DNA of 64,000 nucleotides from Rhizobium sp. CB3090. Lineage in GTDB: Bacteria > Pseudomonadota > Alphaproteobacteria > Rhizobiales > Rhizobiaceae. The DNA lies in assembly GCF_029714285.1 (NCBI RefSeq), contig NZ_CP121662.1, positions 1,302,001 through 1,366,000 on the forward strand. Reading direction: 5' to 3'. Below the pieces are notes generated by a model. It made no database searches and had not been told where the DNA came from. It saw only the letters and a program-made list of their open reading frames with translations. The stretch's first letter is position 1. Each line of letters starts with the position of its first letter. This document shows positions 41,116 to 50,864 of the stretch, piece after piece. The position numbers and the translations under genes are program-made.

Positions 41116-41712
41116 TCAGTTCAGTGGAATGTCGTTGTCGCTCTTGCTCGTCTGGTAGCGGTCGGAGAGCGTCGCATAGCCGGCCTTGATGCGGGCCGTC
41201 TGTTCCTTGAGCGCCGTCTTCAGCGGGTCCGCTTCGGTTTCGACGAGATCGGCAACGGCAAAGCTGTTCCAGAAGGCATTCTGCCGGCGATAGCCGCCCG
41301 GTTCCAGTCCAAACACCTCTTTCAGAATCTTCAGGTCATGCGGGATCGCGAAGGCGTCGCGGGAATCCTCGTGGCTGAAGAAATAGTAGAAATTATCGAA
41401 GCCGGCCCAGGTGATTGCCGACATGCACATGGTACAGGGCTCGTGCGTGGAGAGGAAGATCAGGTCCTTGGTCGCAGGCTTCTCGCCAAGTTCGTAGAAG
41501 CGCTTCAACGCATGGACTTCGCCATGCCAAAGCGGATTTTCGAGCTCGTTGTTCGTTTCGGCAATGACCAGCGAAAGGTCGGATTTGCGCAGGATCGCTG
41601 CGCCGAACACCTTGTTTCCGGCGGCAACGCCTCTTTGCGTCAACGGCAGAATATCGTGTTCCATGACATCGAGGAGGCGGGCGGCGATGGTGTTGGCGGG
41701 CAAGCGGGGCAC
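41116..41712 (-). CDS. Nucleoside deaminase (cytidine/guanine deaminase superfamily)
   Basis: The 198-residue protein has the zinc-binding motifs of the deaminase superfamily: NPLWHGEVHALKRF (His ligand and catalytic Glu) and STHEPCTMCMSAITWAGF (two Cys ligands). FGAAILRKSDLSLVIAETNN is the preceding beta strand pair. It is longer than tRNA adenosine deaminase or guanine deaminase (about 150-160 residues), with a C-terminal extension of about 40 residues. Substrate is uncertain. It is divergent from cysG, with 285 bases between start codons. Confidence 0.85.
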   Translation of the reverse strand: MPRLPANTIAARLLDVMEHDILPLTQRGVAAGNKVFGAAILRKSDLSLVIAETNNELENPLWHGEVHALKRFYELGEKPATKDLIFLSTHEPCTMCMSAITWAGFDNFYYFFSHEDSRDAFAIPHDLKILKEVFGLEPGGYRRQNAFWNSFAVADLVETEADPLKTALKEQTARIKAGYATLSDRYQTSKSDNDIPLN

Positions 41713-41805
41713 TCCGAGACATTTTCCTTGATCTTAACGGCATCGCCGGCGCGGCGGAATGCGCAAATGACGTATGGACTCCGTTTGCCACAGGCAATAG
41801 GACTA

Positions 41806-41820
41806 TTCTTGATACAAGAA
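41806..41820. promoter_or_regulatory. Palindrome upstream of cysG (candidate operator)
   Basis: TTCTTG-ATA-CAAGAA is a perfect 15-base inverted repeat in the AT-rich gap between the divergent deaminase gene and cysG, about 180 bases before cysG. The binding protein is unknown. Confidence 0.45.
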
Positions 41821-41997
41821 GTACTAAAAGTCTATGGATTTCCTGTATTTATGCTATTCTGACTGACTGGTGAGTTTTGCTCAAATCGGAGAGATGTCGA
41901 GCAAAAGAATACGGACTCGGCGGAGCATTAGAATTTCTGTTTCTTCAATCTGCTGGCCGCTAAGGTGATATTCGGGCAATCTCGAAGTGGAATGATA

Positions 41998-43434
41998 ATG
42001 CCTCCCAGGACTCAACAGCTTTCGGTGTTTCCCGCCTTCTTTCGCGTGGAAGGAAGGATCGCGGCTGTCTTCGGCAATGGTGATGAAGCCTTTGCCAAGA
42101 CGCGGTTGCTGATGAATACGCAGGCAAAGATCGTCGCCTATACGCAAATGCCGGAAGCCGACTATCACTCCTTCCTGATCGCCAATCGCATCGAGACCGT
42201 ACGAACGGCTTTTTCTCCGGATCAGGTCGAGGGGGCCGCCCTGGTTTTCGCGGCCACCGGCGATGCCGAAGCCGACCGCGCCATCGTGGATGCTGCCCGC
42301 GCCGCAAGAATTCCAGCGAATGCCGTCGATCAGCCGGACTATTGCGATTTCTACACCCCGGCGCTGGTCAACCGCGCCCCCGTCGCCGTCGCCATCGGCA
42401 CGGAAGGGGCTGGCCCGGTGCTGGCACAGATGATCCGCGCGCAGATCGACCAGTTGCTGTCGCCCTCGCTCGGCAAGCTCGCGGAACTCGCGACGAGCTA
42501 TCGGAAATCCGTCGATCGCCTCGTGCCGCGTGGCGTCGCACGCCGCGTCTTCTGGCGCCGTTTCTTTTCCGGTCCTGTCGCTGACGCCGTCAGTGCCGGC
42601 CATTTGTCGCAGGCCGAACGCGCCGCCGATAGTTTGCTGCGCTCGATGCACAAGGTCGAGGGCCATGTGTGGCTGGTCGGTGCCGGTCCTGGCGCGGAAG
42701 ATTTGCTGACGCTGCGCGCCCAACGCGTAATGATGGAAGCCGATGTCATCGTCTATGACGCGCTCGTCCCGCAGGCGATCGTCGATATGGGCCGCCGTGA
42801 TGCCGAACGTCTTTCTGTCGGCAAACGCAAGGGCTGCCACACGAAATCCCAGGAAGAGATCAACGATCTGCTGGTGCAGCTTGGCCGGGACGGCAAGCGC
42901 GTCGTGCGGCTGAAGTCCGGCGATCCGCTGGTCTACGGTAGGGCGGGCGAGGAAATGGCTGCCCTGCGCGCTGCCGGCATCACCTATGAGGTTGTTCCGG
43001 GCATCACCTCGGCCTTTGCTGCTGCTGCCGATTTCGAGCTGCCGTTGACACTGCGCGGGGTCGCCTCATCGCTGGTCTTCACCACCGGTCACGACCTGAC
43101 CGGCGATGTCCTGCCGGACTGGGCGAGCCTTGCTATATCCGGCGCGACCATCGCCGTCTACATGGGGCGTACGGTCGCCGCTTCCGTGGCTGGCCGCCTG
43201 ATGGAGGCCGGGCTTCCGCCCGAGACCACCGTTGCCGTCATCGAGAATGCCAGCCGTCGTGACCGCCGCCTCATGCATGGCACATTGAAAGACCTGCCTG
43301 ACCTGGAGCATCGCGATGAGCTGAGCGGTCCGGTCATGGTCATTATCGGCGACGCTGTCGCCGGCGCGAATTTTGAACAGTCCGAGCCGCTGGTCCGTCA
43401 GGAGACCGTCGCTCAAGAATTTGCAAGGAGCTGA
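41998..43434 (+). CDS. cysG: Siroheme synthase CysG
   Basis: CysG converts uroporphyrinogen III to siroheme, the cofactor of the sulfite/nitrite reductase encoded downstream. The N-terminal third is a Met8-type precorrin-2 dehydrogenase/ferrochelatase (FRVEGRIAAVFGNGDEAFAKTRLLM; VFAATGDAEADRAIVDAARA). The C-terminal part is a uroporphyrinogen methyltransferase (VWLVGAGPGAEDLLTLRAQRVM, DVIVYDALV, RLKSGDPLVYGRAGEEM, GITSAFAAAA). Start choice is between ATG 41992 and 41998; the latter fits the AAGTGGA site better. It is the first gene of a four-gene assimilation operon, three bases before the DUF2849 gene. Confidence 0.94.
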   Translation: MPPRTQQLSVFPAFFRVEGRIAAVFGNGDEAFAKTRLLMNTQAKIVAYTQMPEADYHSFLIANRIETVRTAFSPDQVEGAALVFAATGDAEADRAIVDAARAARIPANAVDQPDYCDFYTPALVNRAPVAVAIGTEGAGPVLAQMIRAQIDQLLSPSLGKLAELATSYRKSVDRLVPRGVARRVFWRRFFSGPVADAVSAGHLSQAERAADSLLRSMHKVEGHVWLVGAGPGAEDLLTLRAQRVMMEADVIVYDALVPQAIVDMGRRDAERLSVGKRKGCHTKSQEEINDLLVQLGRDGKRVVRLKSGDPLVYGRAGEEMAALRAAGITYEVVPGITSAFAAAADFELPLTLRGVASSLVFTTGHDLTGDVLPDWASLAISGATIAVYMGRTVAASVAGRLMEAGLPPETTVAVIENASRRDRRLMHGTLKDLPDLEHRDELSGPVMVIIGDAVAGANFEQSEPLVRQETVAQEFARS

Positions 43435-43437
43435 TCC

Positions 43438-43752
43438 ATGGTCGACAAGGTTCTGACCGCAAACCGGCTGACCGATGGCATTGCCGTCTGGTTGAATGCC
43501 GATGGTGAGTGGGCGACCTCGCTGCAGGGGGCGCTCGTCGCCCGCCATGCTGAGGCGGAAGCCGAACTCGAAGTGATCGGCAAGAAGGCCTATGCTGACA
43601 ACAAGGTTGTCGACGTTGCCTTGATCGAAGTTCGGGAAACCGGCGGCAAGCTCTGGCCGCTGCGTTTGCGTGAGCGCATCCGCGCGGAAGGTCCCACCAT
43701 GGAATACGCGCCGGGTTATGCCGCGGCCGATCCGGAATTCATTGCAGTCTGA
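43438..43752 (+). CDS. DUF2849 domain-containing protein
   Basis: This 104-residue protein of unknown function is of the DUF2849 family (VLTANRLTDGIAVWLNADGEWATSL; PLRLRERIRAEGPTMEYAPGY). It lies between cysG and the sulfite reductase gene, three and seven bases apart respectively, and the family is characteristically found at this place in rhizobia, which suggests a part in sulfite or nitrite reductase function or cofactor loading. AAGGAG precedes the ATG. Confidence 0.88.
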   Translation: MVDKVLTANRLTDGIAVWLNADGEWATSLQGALVARHAEAEAELEVIGKKAYADNKVVDVALIEVRETGGKLWPLRLRERIRAEGPTMEYAPGYAAADPEFIAV

Positions 43753-43759
43753 GGAAATC

Positions 43760-45433
<1,674 letters not shown>

Positions 45434-45443
45434 GGGGATGGCT

Positions 45444-45956
45444 ATGACGAAGATTTGGCGGGAAACCGGTTTTGTTGCAAACGATCCCTGGATCATCGAG
45501 ACTGATGAGCTGAAGGCGACTGAAGAGCAAAAGCCGCTGCTCGGCCTCGATGCCCTGATTGCCAAGGCTGAAGAAAGCAATGACGTCGGCCTGGGCGTGC
45601 TGATCAAGCCGGCTGACGACGTGACCAAGCTGGAACCCTATCTCGATCGTCTGGAGATCATCGCCGTGGCGTTTCCGGCTTTCAACGATGGCCGCGCCTT
45701 CAGCCACGCCTCGCTGCTGCGACAGCGCCTCGGCTACACCAACGAGCTGCGTGCGGTTGGCGATGTGCTGATCGACCAGATTCCATTGATGCTGCGCGTC
45801 GGTATCGACAGTTTCGCTGTCACCAACGCGACGGCGCTGAAGCGGCTTTCGGAACAGCGCCTGCCGGGCATTCCGCATTACTATCAGCCGACCGCCCGGC
45901 ATGCCGAAGGTGGCCAAGCCTATAGTTGGCGCCGCCGGCCCGCCAAAACGGCCTAG
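45444..45956 (+). CDS. DUF934 family protein of the sulfite reduction operon
   Basis: The 170-residue protein is a DUF934 member (LGVLIKPADDVTKLEPYLDRLEIIAVAFPAFNDGRAFSHASLLRQRLGYTNELRAVGDVLIDQ, here read in parts). Genes of this family regularly follow cysI and often precede cysH; a role as an accessory to sulfite reduction is assumed. ATG 45444 has AAGGGG six bases upstream. No cysH follows here; the next gene is fpr after 238 bases. Confidence 0.88.
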   Translation: MTKIWRETGFVANDPWIIETDELKATEEQKPLLGLDALIAKAEESNDVGLGVLIKPADDVTKLEPYLDRLEIIAVAFPAFNDGRAFSHASLLRQRLGYTNELRAVGDVLIDQIPLMLRVGIDSFAVTNATALKRLSEQRLPGIPHYYQPTARHAEGGQAYSWRRRPAKTA

Positions 45957-46112
45957 TTCAGCCTTCGAGGCCAGGAATCACGGCAATGCGAAATACATTG
46001 GATTGCCGCATTCTGGGTGATGACTATATACGGCTCACATGATGCGTGAATCTTGATTGGAACACGCATATTTTATGCCGGTGCCGTGGGATGGAATAGA
46101 ATGCCTTTAAAT

Positions 46113-46139
46113 CGAGGCTATATTATAATATCAGCCTCG
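46113..46139. promoter_or_regulatory. Palindrome upstream of fpr (candidate operator)
   Basis: CGAGGCT (46113-46119) and AGCCTCG (46133-46139) flank the AT-only core ATATTATAATATC. It lies 55 bases before the fpr start and may be a regulator site or a hairpin in the leader. Confidence 0.5.
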
Positions 46140-46194
46140 CAAAATGCAGCTTGCCAAGATTGACGTGTACGACGAATACGGGATCCGAGACCGA

Positions 46195-47007
46195 ATGAAC
46201 GCCCCCGCTAAAAACGAAGAATTTGTTTCCGCAGTGCCCGCCGGCGTCTTTGCCGAGAAGGTACTGAGCGTGACGCATTATACAGACCGGCTCTTTCGCT
46301 TTACGATGACCCGGCCGCAGGGCTTCCGCTTCCGCTCGGGCGAATTCGCGATGATCGGTCTCATGGTCGACGGCAAGCCGCTTTACCGCGCCTATTCGAT
46401 CGCGAGCCCCGCCTGGGCCGACGAGCTGGAATTCTTCTCGATCAAGGTGCCGGACGGTCCGCTGACCTCGCATCTGCAGAACATCAAGCCGGGCGACGAG
46501 GTGCTGATGCGCAAGAAGCCGACGGGTACGCTGGTGCTCGACGCGCTGACGCCGAGCAAGCGGCTCTATATGTTCTCGACCGGCACCGGCATCGCGCCTT
46601 TCGCCAGCCTGATCCGCGATCCCGAGACCTATGAGAAGTTCGAGGAAGTGATCCTCACCCATACGACCCGCGATGTGGCAGAGCTGAAATACGGCTTCGA
46701 CCTCGTCGAGGAAATTCGCAGCGATGAAATCCTGAGTGAAGTCGTCGGCGACAAGCTGCGCCACTATGCGACCGTCACCCGCGAAGAGTTTCCCTTCAAG
46801 GGCCGTATTACCGATCTCATCGAAAATGGCAAACTCTTCACCGATCTCGGTGTTCCGGCATTGGATCCCGCCATCGACCGCGGCATGATCTGCGGCTCCT
46901 CGGCTATGCTGAAGGATACCAAGGATCTGCTTGAGAAGGCAGGTCTCAGCGAGGGTGCCAACAGCAAGCCGGCCGAATTCGTCATCGAACGCGCCTTCGT
47001 CGGCTGA
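46195..47007 (+). CDS. fpr: Ferredoxin--NADP reductase
   Basis: This FAD enzyme transfers electrons between NADPH and ferredoxin or flavodoxin, and may supply electrons for the sulfite reductase encoded nearby. The 270-residue protein has the FAD site YRAYSIASPAW, the phosphate-binding GPLTSHLQNIKPGDEV, the NADP site FSTGTGIAPFASLIRDPETYEKFEEVI (split motif) and GSSAMLKDTKDLLEKAGL, ending with FVIERAFVG. This is the bacterial Fpr form. ATG 46195 is preferred; an ATG at 46144 in frame would add 17 non-conserved residues. A strong terminator follows. Confidence 0.95.
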   Translation: MNAPAKNEEFVSAVPAGVFAEKVLSVTHYTDRLFRFTMTRPQGFRFRSGEFAMIGLMVDGKPLYRAYSIASPAWADELEFFSIKVPDGPLTSHLQNIKPGDEVLMRKKPTGTLVLDALTPSKRLYMFSTGTGIAPFASLIRDPETYEKFEEVILTHTTRDVAELKYGFDLVEEIRSDEILSEVVGDKLRHYATVTREEFPFKGRITDLIENGKLFTDLGVPALDPAIDRGMICGSSAMLKDTKDLLEKAGLSEGANSKPAEFVIERAFVG

Positions 47008-47029
47008 GGATCTTTGATATCGGAATAGG

Positions 47030-47060
47030 AAGGCGGTCTCGATAGCGAGGCCGCCTTTTT
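47030..47060. terminator. Terminator between fpr and the GntR gene
   Basis: AAGGCGGTCTCG pairs with CGAGGCCGCCTT (one G-T pair) around ATAG, followed by T. Both fpr (plus) and the GntR gene (minus) end here. Confidence 0.93.
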
Positions 47061-47674
47061 CATCCGTTGCTGAGATAATCGATCAGGATCGCCATCACCT
47101 TGCGGGCATCTTCGCCATCGCCTCGATGGATCGCCTTGATGACGCTGACATGCAGCGCGATCGACCGGTCCATGCCATCAGGCGTGGCCGTCGAATACCA
47201 GAGCCGGCGCGAATGTGTCTGCACAGGTCCGAGTGCGGCCATGATAAAGCTGTTGGGACAGGCCTCTTCGAGGATTTCATCGAAGGCCTTGTCGGCGGCG
47301 AAGAAGCCGGGCAGATCGCGCGTTGCGGCGCAGTCGGTCATCAGCCGGGCGCACTTGAGCAACTGTTCCCGCTGTTCTTCAGTGGCATGACTGGCGACCA
47401 GCGATGCGGCGATCGGTTCGAGTTCGCGCCTGACCTGCATGACATGCATATGGTCTCCCGGACGAATCTCCGCGATCTGCAATCCGACGCGCGGCCTTAC
47501 ATGAATCAGCCCTTGCCATGCCAGCTTCTGGATAGCCTCGCGCACCGGCGTACGCCCATGACCCGCCAATTCGATCAGTTGCTTTTCCGTCACCAGTGCC
47601 CCCGGCTTCAGCGCCAGCGTAACGATCCGATGCTCAAGGGCGAGATAGGCGAGATGGCTTTGCGAATTCTGCAT
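47060..47674 (-). CDS. GntR-family regulator, FCD subfamily
   Basis: The 204-residue protein has an N-terminal winged helix (LALEHRIVTLALKPGALVTEKQLIELAGHGRTPVREAIQKLAWQGLIHVRPRVGLQIAEI, here described as one domain) and a C-terminal FCD helical domain with metal-binding type residues (FFAADKAFDEILEEACPN; HVSVIKAIHRGDGEDA). FCD regulators bind small organic acids. ATG 47674 is chosen; the longer frame is not conserved. Two TGATATATCA palindromes lie 20 to 75 bases upstream and are likely its own operators. No target operon is evident. Confidence 0.87.
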   Translation of the reverse strand: MQNSQSHLAYLALEHRIVTLALKPGALVTEKQLIELAGHGRTPVREAIQKLAWQGLIHVRPRVGLQIAEIRPGDHMHVMQVRRELEPIAASLVASHATEEQREQLLKCARLMTDCAATRDLPGFFAADKAFDEILEEACPNSFIMAALGPVQTHSRRLWYSTATPDGMDRSIALHVSVIKAIHRGDGEDARKVMAILIDYLSNG

Positions 47675-47690
47675 TCTCGAGCGATTCCAT

Positions 47691-47747
47691 TGATATATCA
47701 AAAGTTGCCATGTCGTCGTTGCTATGGCAAGCGATGGTGATATATCA
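47691..47747 (-). promoter_or_regulatory. Paired TGATATATCA palindromes (candidate GntR operators)
   Basis: TGATATATCA occurs at 47691-47700 and 47738-47747, with start-to-start distance 47 bases. Both lie just upstream of the GntR/FCD gene, as expected for autoregulation. The size and symmetry fit FCD-type operators. Confidence 0.55.
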
Positions 47748-47927
47748 GGCATGGGCGGCTTTATTTGCACTCAGGCATCCGCGCCGGCGTGGATGCCTGC
47801 AGCAAATCATTGCCGTATCTGCAAGGCGCTGGCGAGCCTGCCGGGCCTGTAGAGCTTCTGATTTGGTGGAGCCGGGCCGTTGGGCCGGGCGGAAGGGAAC
47901 CCGGTGTTCTATGACCGTGCGATAAGG

Positions 47928-48134
47928 TCAATAGCCGATTGCGGAGGAAAGGCTCGGCGGTTTCCGCTTGGCAGCCATCAGCAAATCCAGTTCCGTCGAA
48001 GAAGGTCCGAACTTGTCAAACAGCCGCTTGGCTTCTTTGTCGTCGAGGCGATATTTTCGCGCGAATTCGGCGATGCTGTAGGGGCGACCGCGTATTACCT
48101 TCCGGCCCGGCGTCTGATTGGCGCTTTGGGTCAT
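47928..48134 (-). CDS. Small hypothetical protein, 68 residues
   Basis: The protein reads YSIAEFARKYRLDDKEAKRLF in its middle, which looks like a helix-turn-helix-like segment (a regulator- or excisionase-type helix pair), followed by a short tail rich in Lys, Pro and Ser. A GGAAG site lies upstream of the start at 48134. I do not recognise a named family. It lies alone in a gene-poor stretch; conservation would have to confirm it. Confidence 0.6.
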   Translation of the reverse strand: MTQSANQTPGRKVIRGRPYSIAEFARKYRLDDKEAKRLFDKFGPSSTELDLLMAAKRKPPSLSSAIGY

Positions 48135-48307
48135 GCTTCCAACCTCCTCTTCCGTCTACCAACAAAAGCTAGGGCTGCGGATGAGGTTGAAAAGGGTTGT
48201 GAAAGTCAGAATGTCACATAAATACAATAAAAAAGGGAAGACGAGACATTCCCATCTTCCCCTTGACCATCTCTGTCCAGACGGCTTTCTGCTCGCGCAA
48301 CTGGCGC

Positions 48308-48565
48308 CTATCGTCTGATCAACCGACCGACGAAGATCAGGATGCAAGCACCGATGAAGCCAGTGATCAGATAATTGAGCCAAGCGTTGAACGGCAATAC
48401 GATGTGCAGGGCTCCCAGGAGCCAGCTAGCGACAATTGCGCCGACGATGCCGAGGATGATGTTCATGATGACGCCCATGTTGCTTTCCATGAGCTTTTCA
48501 GCGAGCCAGCCGGCTAGGCCGCCAATAATGATTGCTGCGATCCAACCGACGTGTGCGTCTTCCAT
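48308..48565 (-). CDS. GlsB/YeaQ/YmgE family small membrane protein
   Basis: The 85-residue protein has the family pattern HVGWIAAIIIGGLAGWLAEKLMESNMG and ITGFIGACILIFVGRLIRR, with three membrane segments. It is a close paralogue of the 82-residue protein at 25523-25771. The start at 48565 has AGGAGGATC directly upstream, a very strong ribosome site. It stands alone on the minus strand. Function unknown; family genes are often general-stress induced. Confidence 0.9.
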   Translation of the reverse strand: MEDAHVGWIAAIIIGGLAGWLAEKLMESNMGVIMNIILGIVGAIVASWLLGALHIVLPFNAWLNYLITGFIGACILIFVGRLIRR

Positions 48566-48700
48566 AAAGATCCTCCTGAGGGAATCGGCAGGTTTTTGAT
48601 AAACGCCGGTATACACCAAAAGCGATTCGGCCCGCAAACAATTGCGTCTGGGTTGCGATGAGAGCCGCCGGCGGACAAATCGCGAATATTGGGAAAAATC

Positions 48701-48907
48701 TTACGGTCGTTCCGGTGGGCCGAGGCAAGCCTTGAGGTCGGCGAGCTGTTTTCTCAGGTCCTCGGCGATTTCGTCGGTCGTGTCGATGAACCGGTTGTTT
48801 TCGACGGCGTGTACGCGGATGCGGCCCTGCTTCAGACAATGCAGGTGGAAACGCAGAAACCGCTCCTGTGCCTTGCACCATTTATCGAACTCGGATTTCT
48901 GCTTCAT
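48701..48907 (-). CDS. Small hypothetical protein, 68 residues
   Basis: A charged protein (KSEFDKWCKAQERFLRFHLHCL, then TTDEIAEDLRKQLADLKACLG) with predicted helical character, a basic first half and no signal or membrane segment. No family recognised. Reading on the minus strand from 48907. The amino acid composition looks coding, but only homology would settle it. Confidence 0.5.
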   Translation of the reverse strand: MKQKSEFDKWCKAQERFLRFHLHCLKQGRIRVHAVENNRFIDTTDEIAEDLRKQLADLKACLGPPERP

Positions 48908-49382
48908 TGGCGCCCTGACCCCAGTGCCGGCTCAAACCTGATGCCGACCAGATGCCTTAAGAATTCACGCAACTAGCATTCGATAATGCCATGTTCGCTC
49001 AAAATCATCCTATCAAAACCGTGGTAACATTCTGACATGGTGATCGCCGAGTCATTCGTTCGAATAAGAAAGGCGTAGTCGGCCTTCAAAAAGTCTGCGG
49101 CAATCTCCCGAAAAGGCAAGAATAATCCATAAGGCAATCCTTAAATTGAGGAATTATGCCATGCCTTATCATCAAAACGACCAATCCTTGTTTTTTCAAA
49201 GAGAGACCTCGCTTCATGCACTGATCTTGGCGATTTGCGCATCGAGACAGGCAGGTTTCGCCACTTCGACTGCGGAAAAGCATTGTCCGCCGCCGTAACC
49301 GCGATTTTATGGGTTGACCGCAATAGGGCGTCTGCATATGTTCCGCGCACTTCCAGCCGGGGTGCAATCATCCGCGGAGAGG
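48908..49382. other. Gene-free, AT-rich stretch before tRNA-Lys
   Basis: No convincing coding frame lies in these 475 bases. The notable structure is an inverted repeat, ATAAGGCA (49129-49136) and TGCCTTAT (49162-49169), with further pairing inside, and a T-run after about 20 bases. The right end holds the likely tRNA promoter. Confidence 0.6.
49314..49342 (+). promoter_or_regulatory. Likely promoter of tRNA-Lys
   Basis: TTGACC (49314-49319) and TATGTT (49337-49342) are 17 bases apart and 40 bases upstream of the mature tRNA 5' end. Confidence 0.6.
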
Positions 49383-49458
49383 GAGAGCGTAGCTCAGCCG
49401 GTAGAGCAACTGACTTTTAATCAGTAGGTCATGGGTTCGAATCCCATCGCTCTCACCA
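49383..49458 (+). tRNA. tRNA-Lys (anticodon UUU)
   Basis: A full cloverleaf of 76 bases: acceptor GAGAGCG with CGCTCTC, D arm GCTC...GAGC, anticodon stem CTGA/TCAG around the loop CTTTTAA (anticodon TTT), T arm ATGGG-TTCGAAT-CCCAT, discriminator A and encoded CCA. The encoded 3' CCA and match of all stems make the call firm. Confidence 0.98.
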
Positions 49459-49608
49459 AAAATTCAAGAAAATCAATAACTTATGGCGATTGGCTTAATG
49501 TTGGCCTGTATGGTCGTTTTCGCATTTGTCCTATGTCCGAATGAAAACGACCCGTTTCCGTGTCGGCCGGCCAAGCGATTCACCACGCCGTAGTACCCGT
49601 CGGCTTCC

Positions 49609-49842
49609 TTAGCCAGCGGATGCTCGTTCGACGTAGCGCAGGATTCTGGTCACGGTCGATCGGCTGACGCCTGCCTCTTGAGCGATGCAATCCATCGATT
49701 TTCCTTCGGCCTTCAAGCGAAATACGCTTTCCTCTTTATGCCGCATGGCATTGACCGACGAATCGTGCACCGGCATCGCGCCCACGGAGATGGTGTTTTC
49801 GGCCGCTGAGGTTTTGGAATGCTCTGTATCGACAGGCGCCAT
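49609..49842 (-). CDS. Small helix-turn-helix protein
   Basis: The 77-residue protein ends with a resolvase/Hin-like helix-turn-helix: EESVFRLKAEGKSMDCIAQEAGVSRSTVTRILRYVER. The first 35 residues are polar without recognisable features. ATG 49842 has AAGGGAG six bases before it; 49863 is an alternative. It resembles orphan DNA-binding domains of recombinases, without the catalytic part. It lies just downstream of tRNA-Lys on the opposite strand, and could be a regulator or a remnant of a mobile element. Confidence 0.65.
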   Translation of the reverse strand: MAPVDTEHSKTSAAENTISVGAMPVHDSSVNAMRHKEESVFRLKAEGKSMDCIAQEAGVSRSTVTRILRYVERASAG

Positions 49843-50045
49843 GACACGCTCCCTTGTAATCATTGGAGAGCTAGAAGCAATGACGTCAATATTGCCGTGA
49901 GTAAATTCGGATATTAGCGGTATGTGGAGCACGCTTTATTCGGTATGGGTGCGGCCTCGCGCCTGTGCCACCCGCGAAAAGGTGATTGGCCTTCCGGCTC
50001 CCGCAACGCTAGTAGGATGGCTGGATGACATAGCCGGAGTCTATC

Positions 50046-50798
50046 GTGTCGCTTGCCGATATCTCGCTTCTTAGCGCCTTGCTTGCCGGAGCGCTTTCGT
50101 TTCTCTCGCCTTGCGTACTGCCGCTGGTGCCGCCTTATCTCTGCTATATGGCAGGCATTTCCGTCGAGCAGTTCCGCGGTGGTGGTGCGGCCGTTGCGGC
50201 GGGGCCGAGCGTTCGCGGCAATGTCCTGTTCTCGGCGCTGTTCTTCACGCTCGGCTTTGCGACCGTGTTCATAGCGCTTGGCGCCGGGGCGTCCTCTATC
50301 GGCATTCTGCTGCGCCAGCATCTCGATATCCTGGCGAAAATAGGCGGCCTGATCATTGTCGTCATGGGCCTGAATTTCCTCGGCGTTTTCCGACTTCGCA
50401 TCCTCGCCCGCGAGGCGCGTTTCCAGGGTGGCGGCAAGCCGGCGACGCTGACGGGCGCTTATATCATGGGCCTTGCCTTCGCCTTCGGCTGGACGCCCTG
50501 TATCGGCCCGGTGCTCGGGGCGATTCTCGGCGTTGCGGCTTCGCGTGAGACGATCGGCGCCGGCGCTGGGTTGCTCGCCATCTATTCGCTCGGCCTTGCC
50601 ATCCCCTTCTGGATCGCAGCCGGCTTTTCCGGCGCCTTCATGAGCTTTCTTGTCCGCTTCCGCCGCCATCTCGGCACGGTTGAGAAGATCATGGGCGGGC
50701 TACTCGTGCTCACCGGCCTGGCGTTCATATTCGGTTATGTCAGCTACATGGCGATCTGGTTTCAGCAGACCTTTCCAATCCTGACGCAAATCGGTTGA
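50046..50798 (+). CDS. ccdA: Cytochrome c biogenesis protein CcdA
   Basis: CcdA passes electrons from cytoplasmic thioredoxin across the inner membrane to periplasmic thiol proteins needed for cytochrome c maturation. The 250-residue protein has six probable membrane segments and the two redox-active cysteines in SFLSPCVLPLVPPYLCYM and FGWTPCIGPVLGAIL. No periplasmic thioredoxin domain is fused, which distinguishes it from DsbD. It converges with the UbiH-type gene; a T-less hairpin (ACCACCG/CGGTGGT, 50807-50826) lies in between. The gene appears monocistronic. Confidence 0.93.
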   Translation: MSLADISLLSALLAGALSFLSPCVLPLVPPYLCYMAGISVEQFRGGGAAVAAGPSVRGNVLFSALFFTLGFATVFIALGAGASSIGILLRQHLDILAKIGGLIIVVMGLNFLGVFRLRILAREARFQGGGKPATLTGAYIMGLAFAFGWTPCIGPVLGAILGVAASRETIGAGAGLLAIYSLGLAIPFWIAAGFSGAFMSFLVRFRRHLGTVEKIMGGLLVLTGLAFIFGYVSYMAIWFQQTFPILTQIG

Positions 50799-50864
50799 GC
50801 GTGATCACCACCGCTTGTTCGGTGGTAACCGTCTCTGGTGCTTTGTTGGATCAGGTCCGGTGCC

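Noticed and set aside
49383..49458. tRNA-Lys as an attachment site of an integrated element
   Set aside because: No integrase gene nearby and no duplicate of the tRNA 3' end noticed in the window.
49609..49842. Possibility that the helix-turn-helix protein is an active resolvase
   Set aside because: Only the DNA-binding part is present; the catalytic serine domain is missing.
50807..50826. Hairpin ACCACCG/CGGTGGT after ccdA as a terminator
   Set aside because: The stem is good but there is no T-run on either side, so I do not list it as a terminator.
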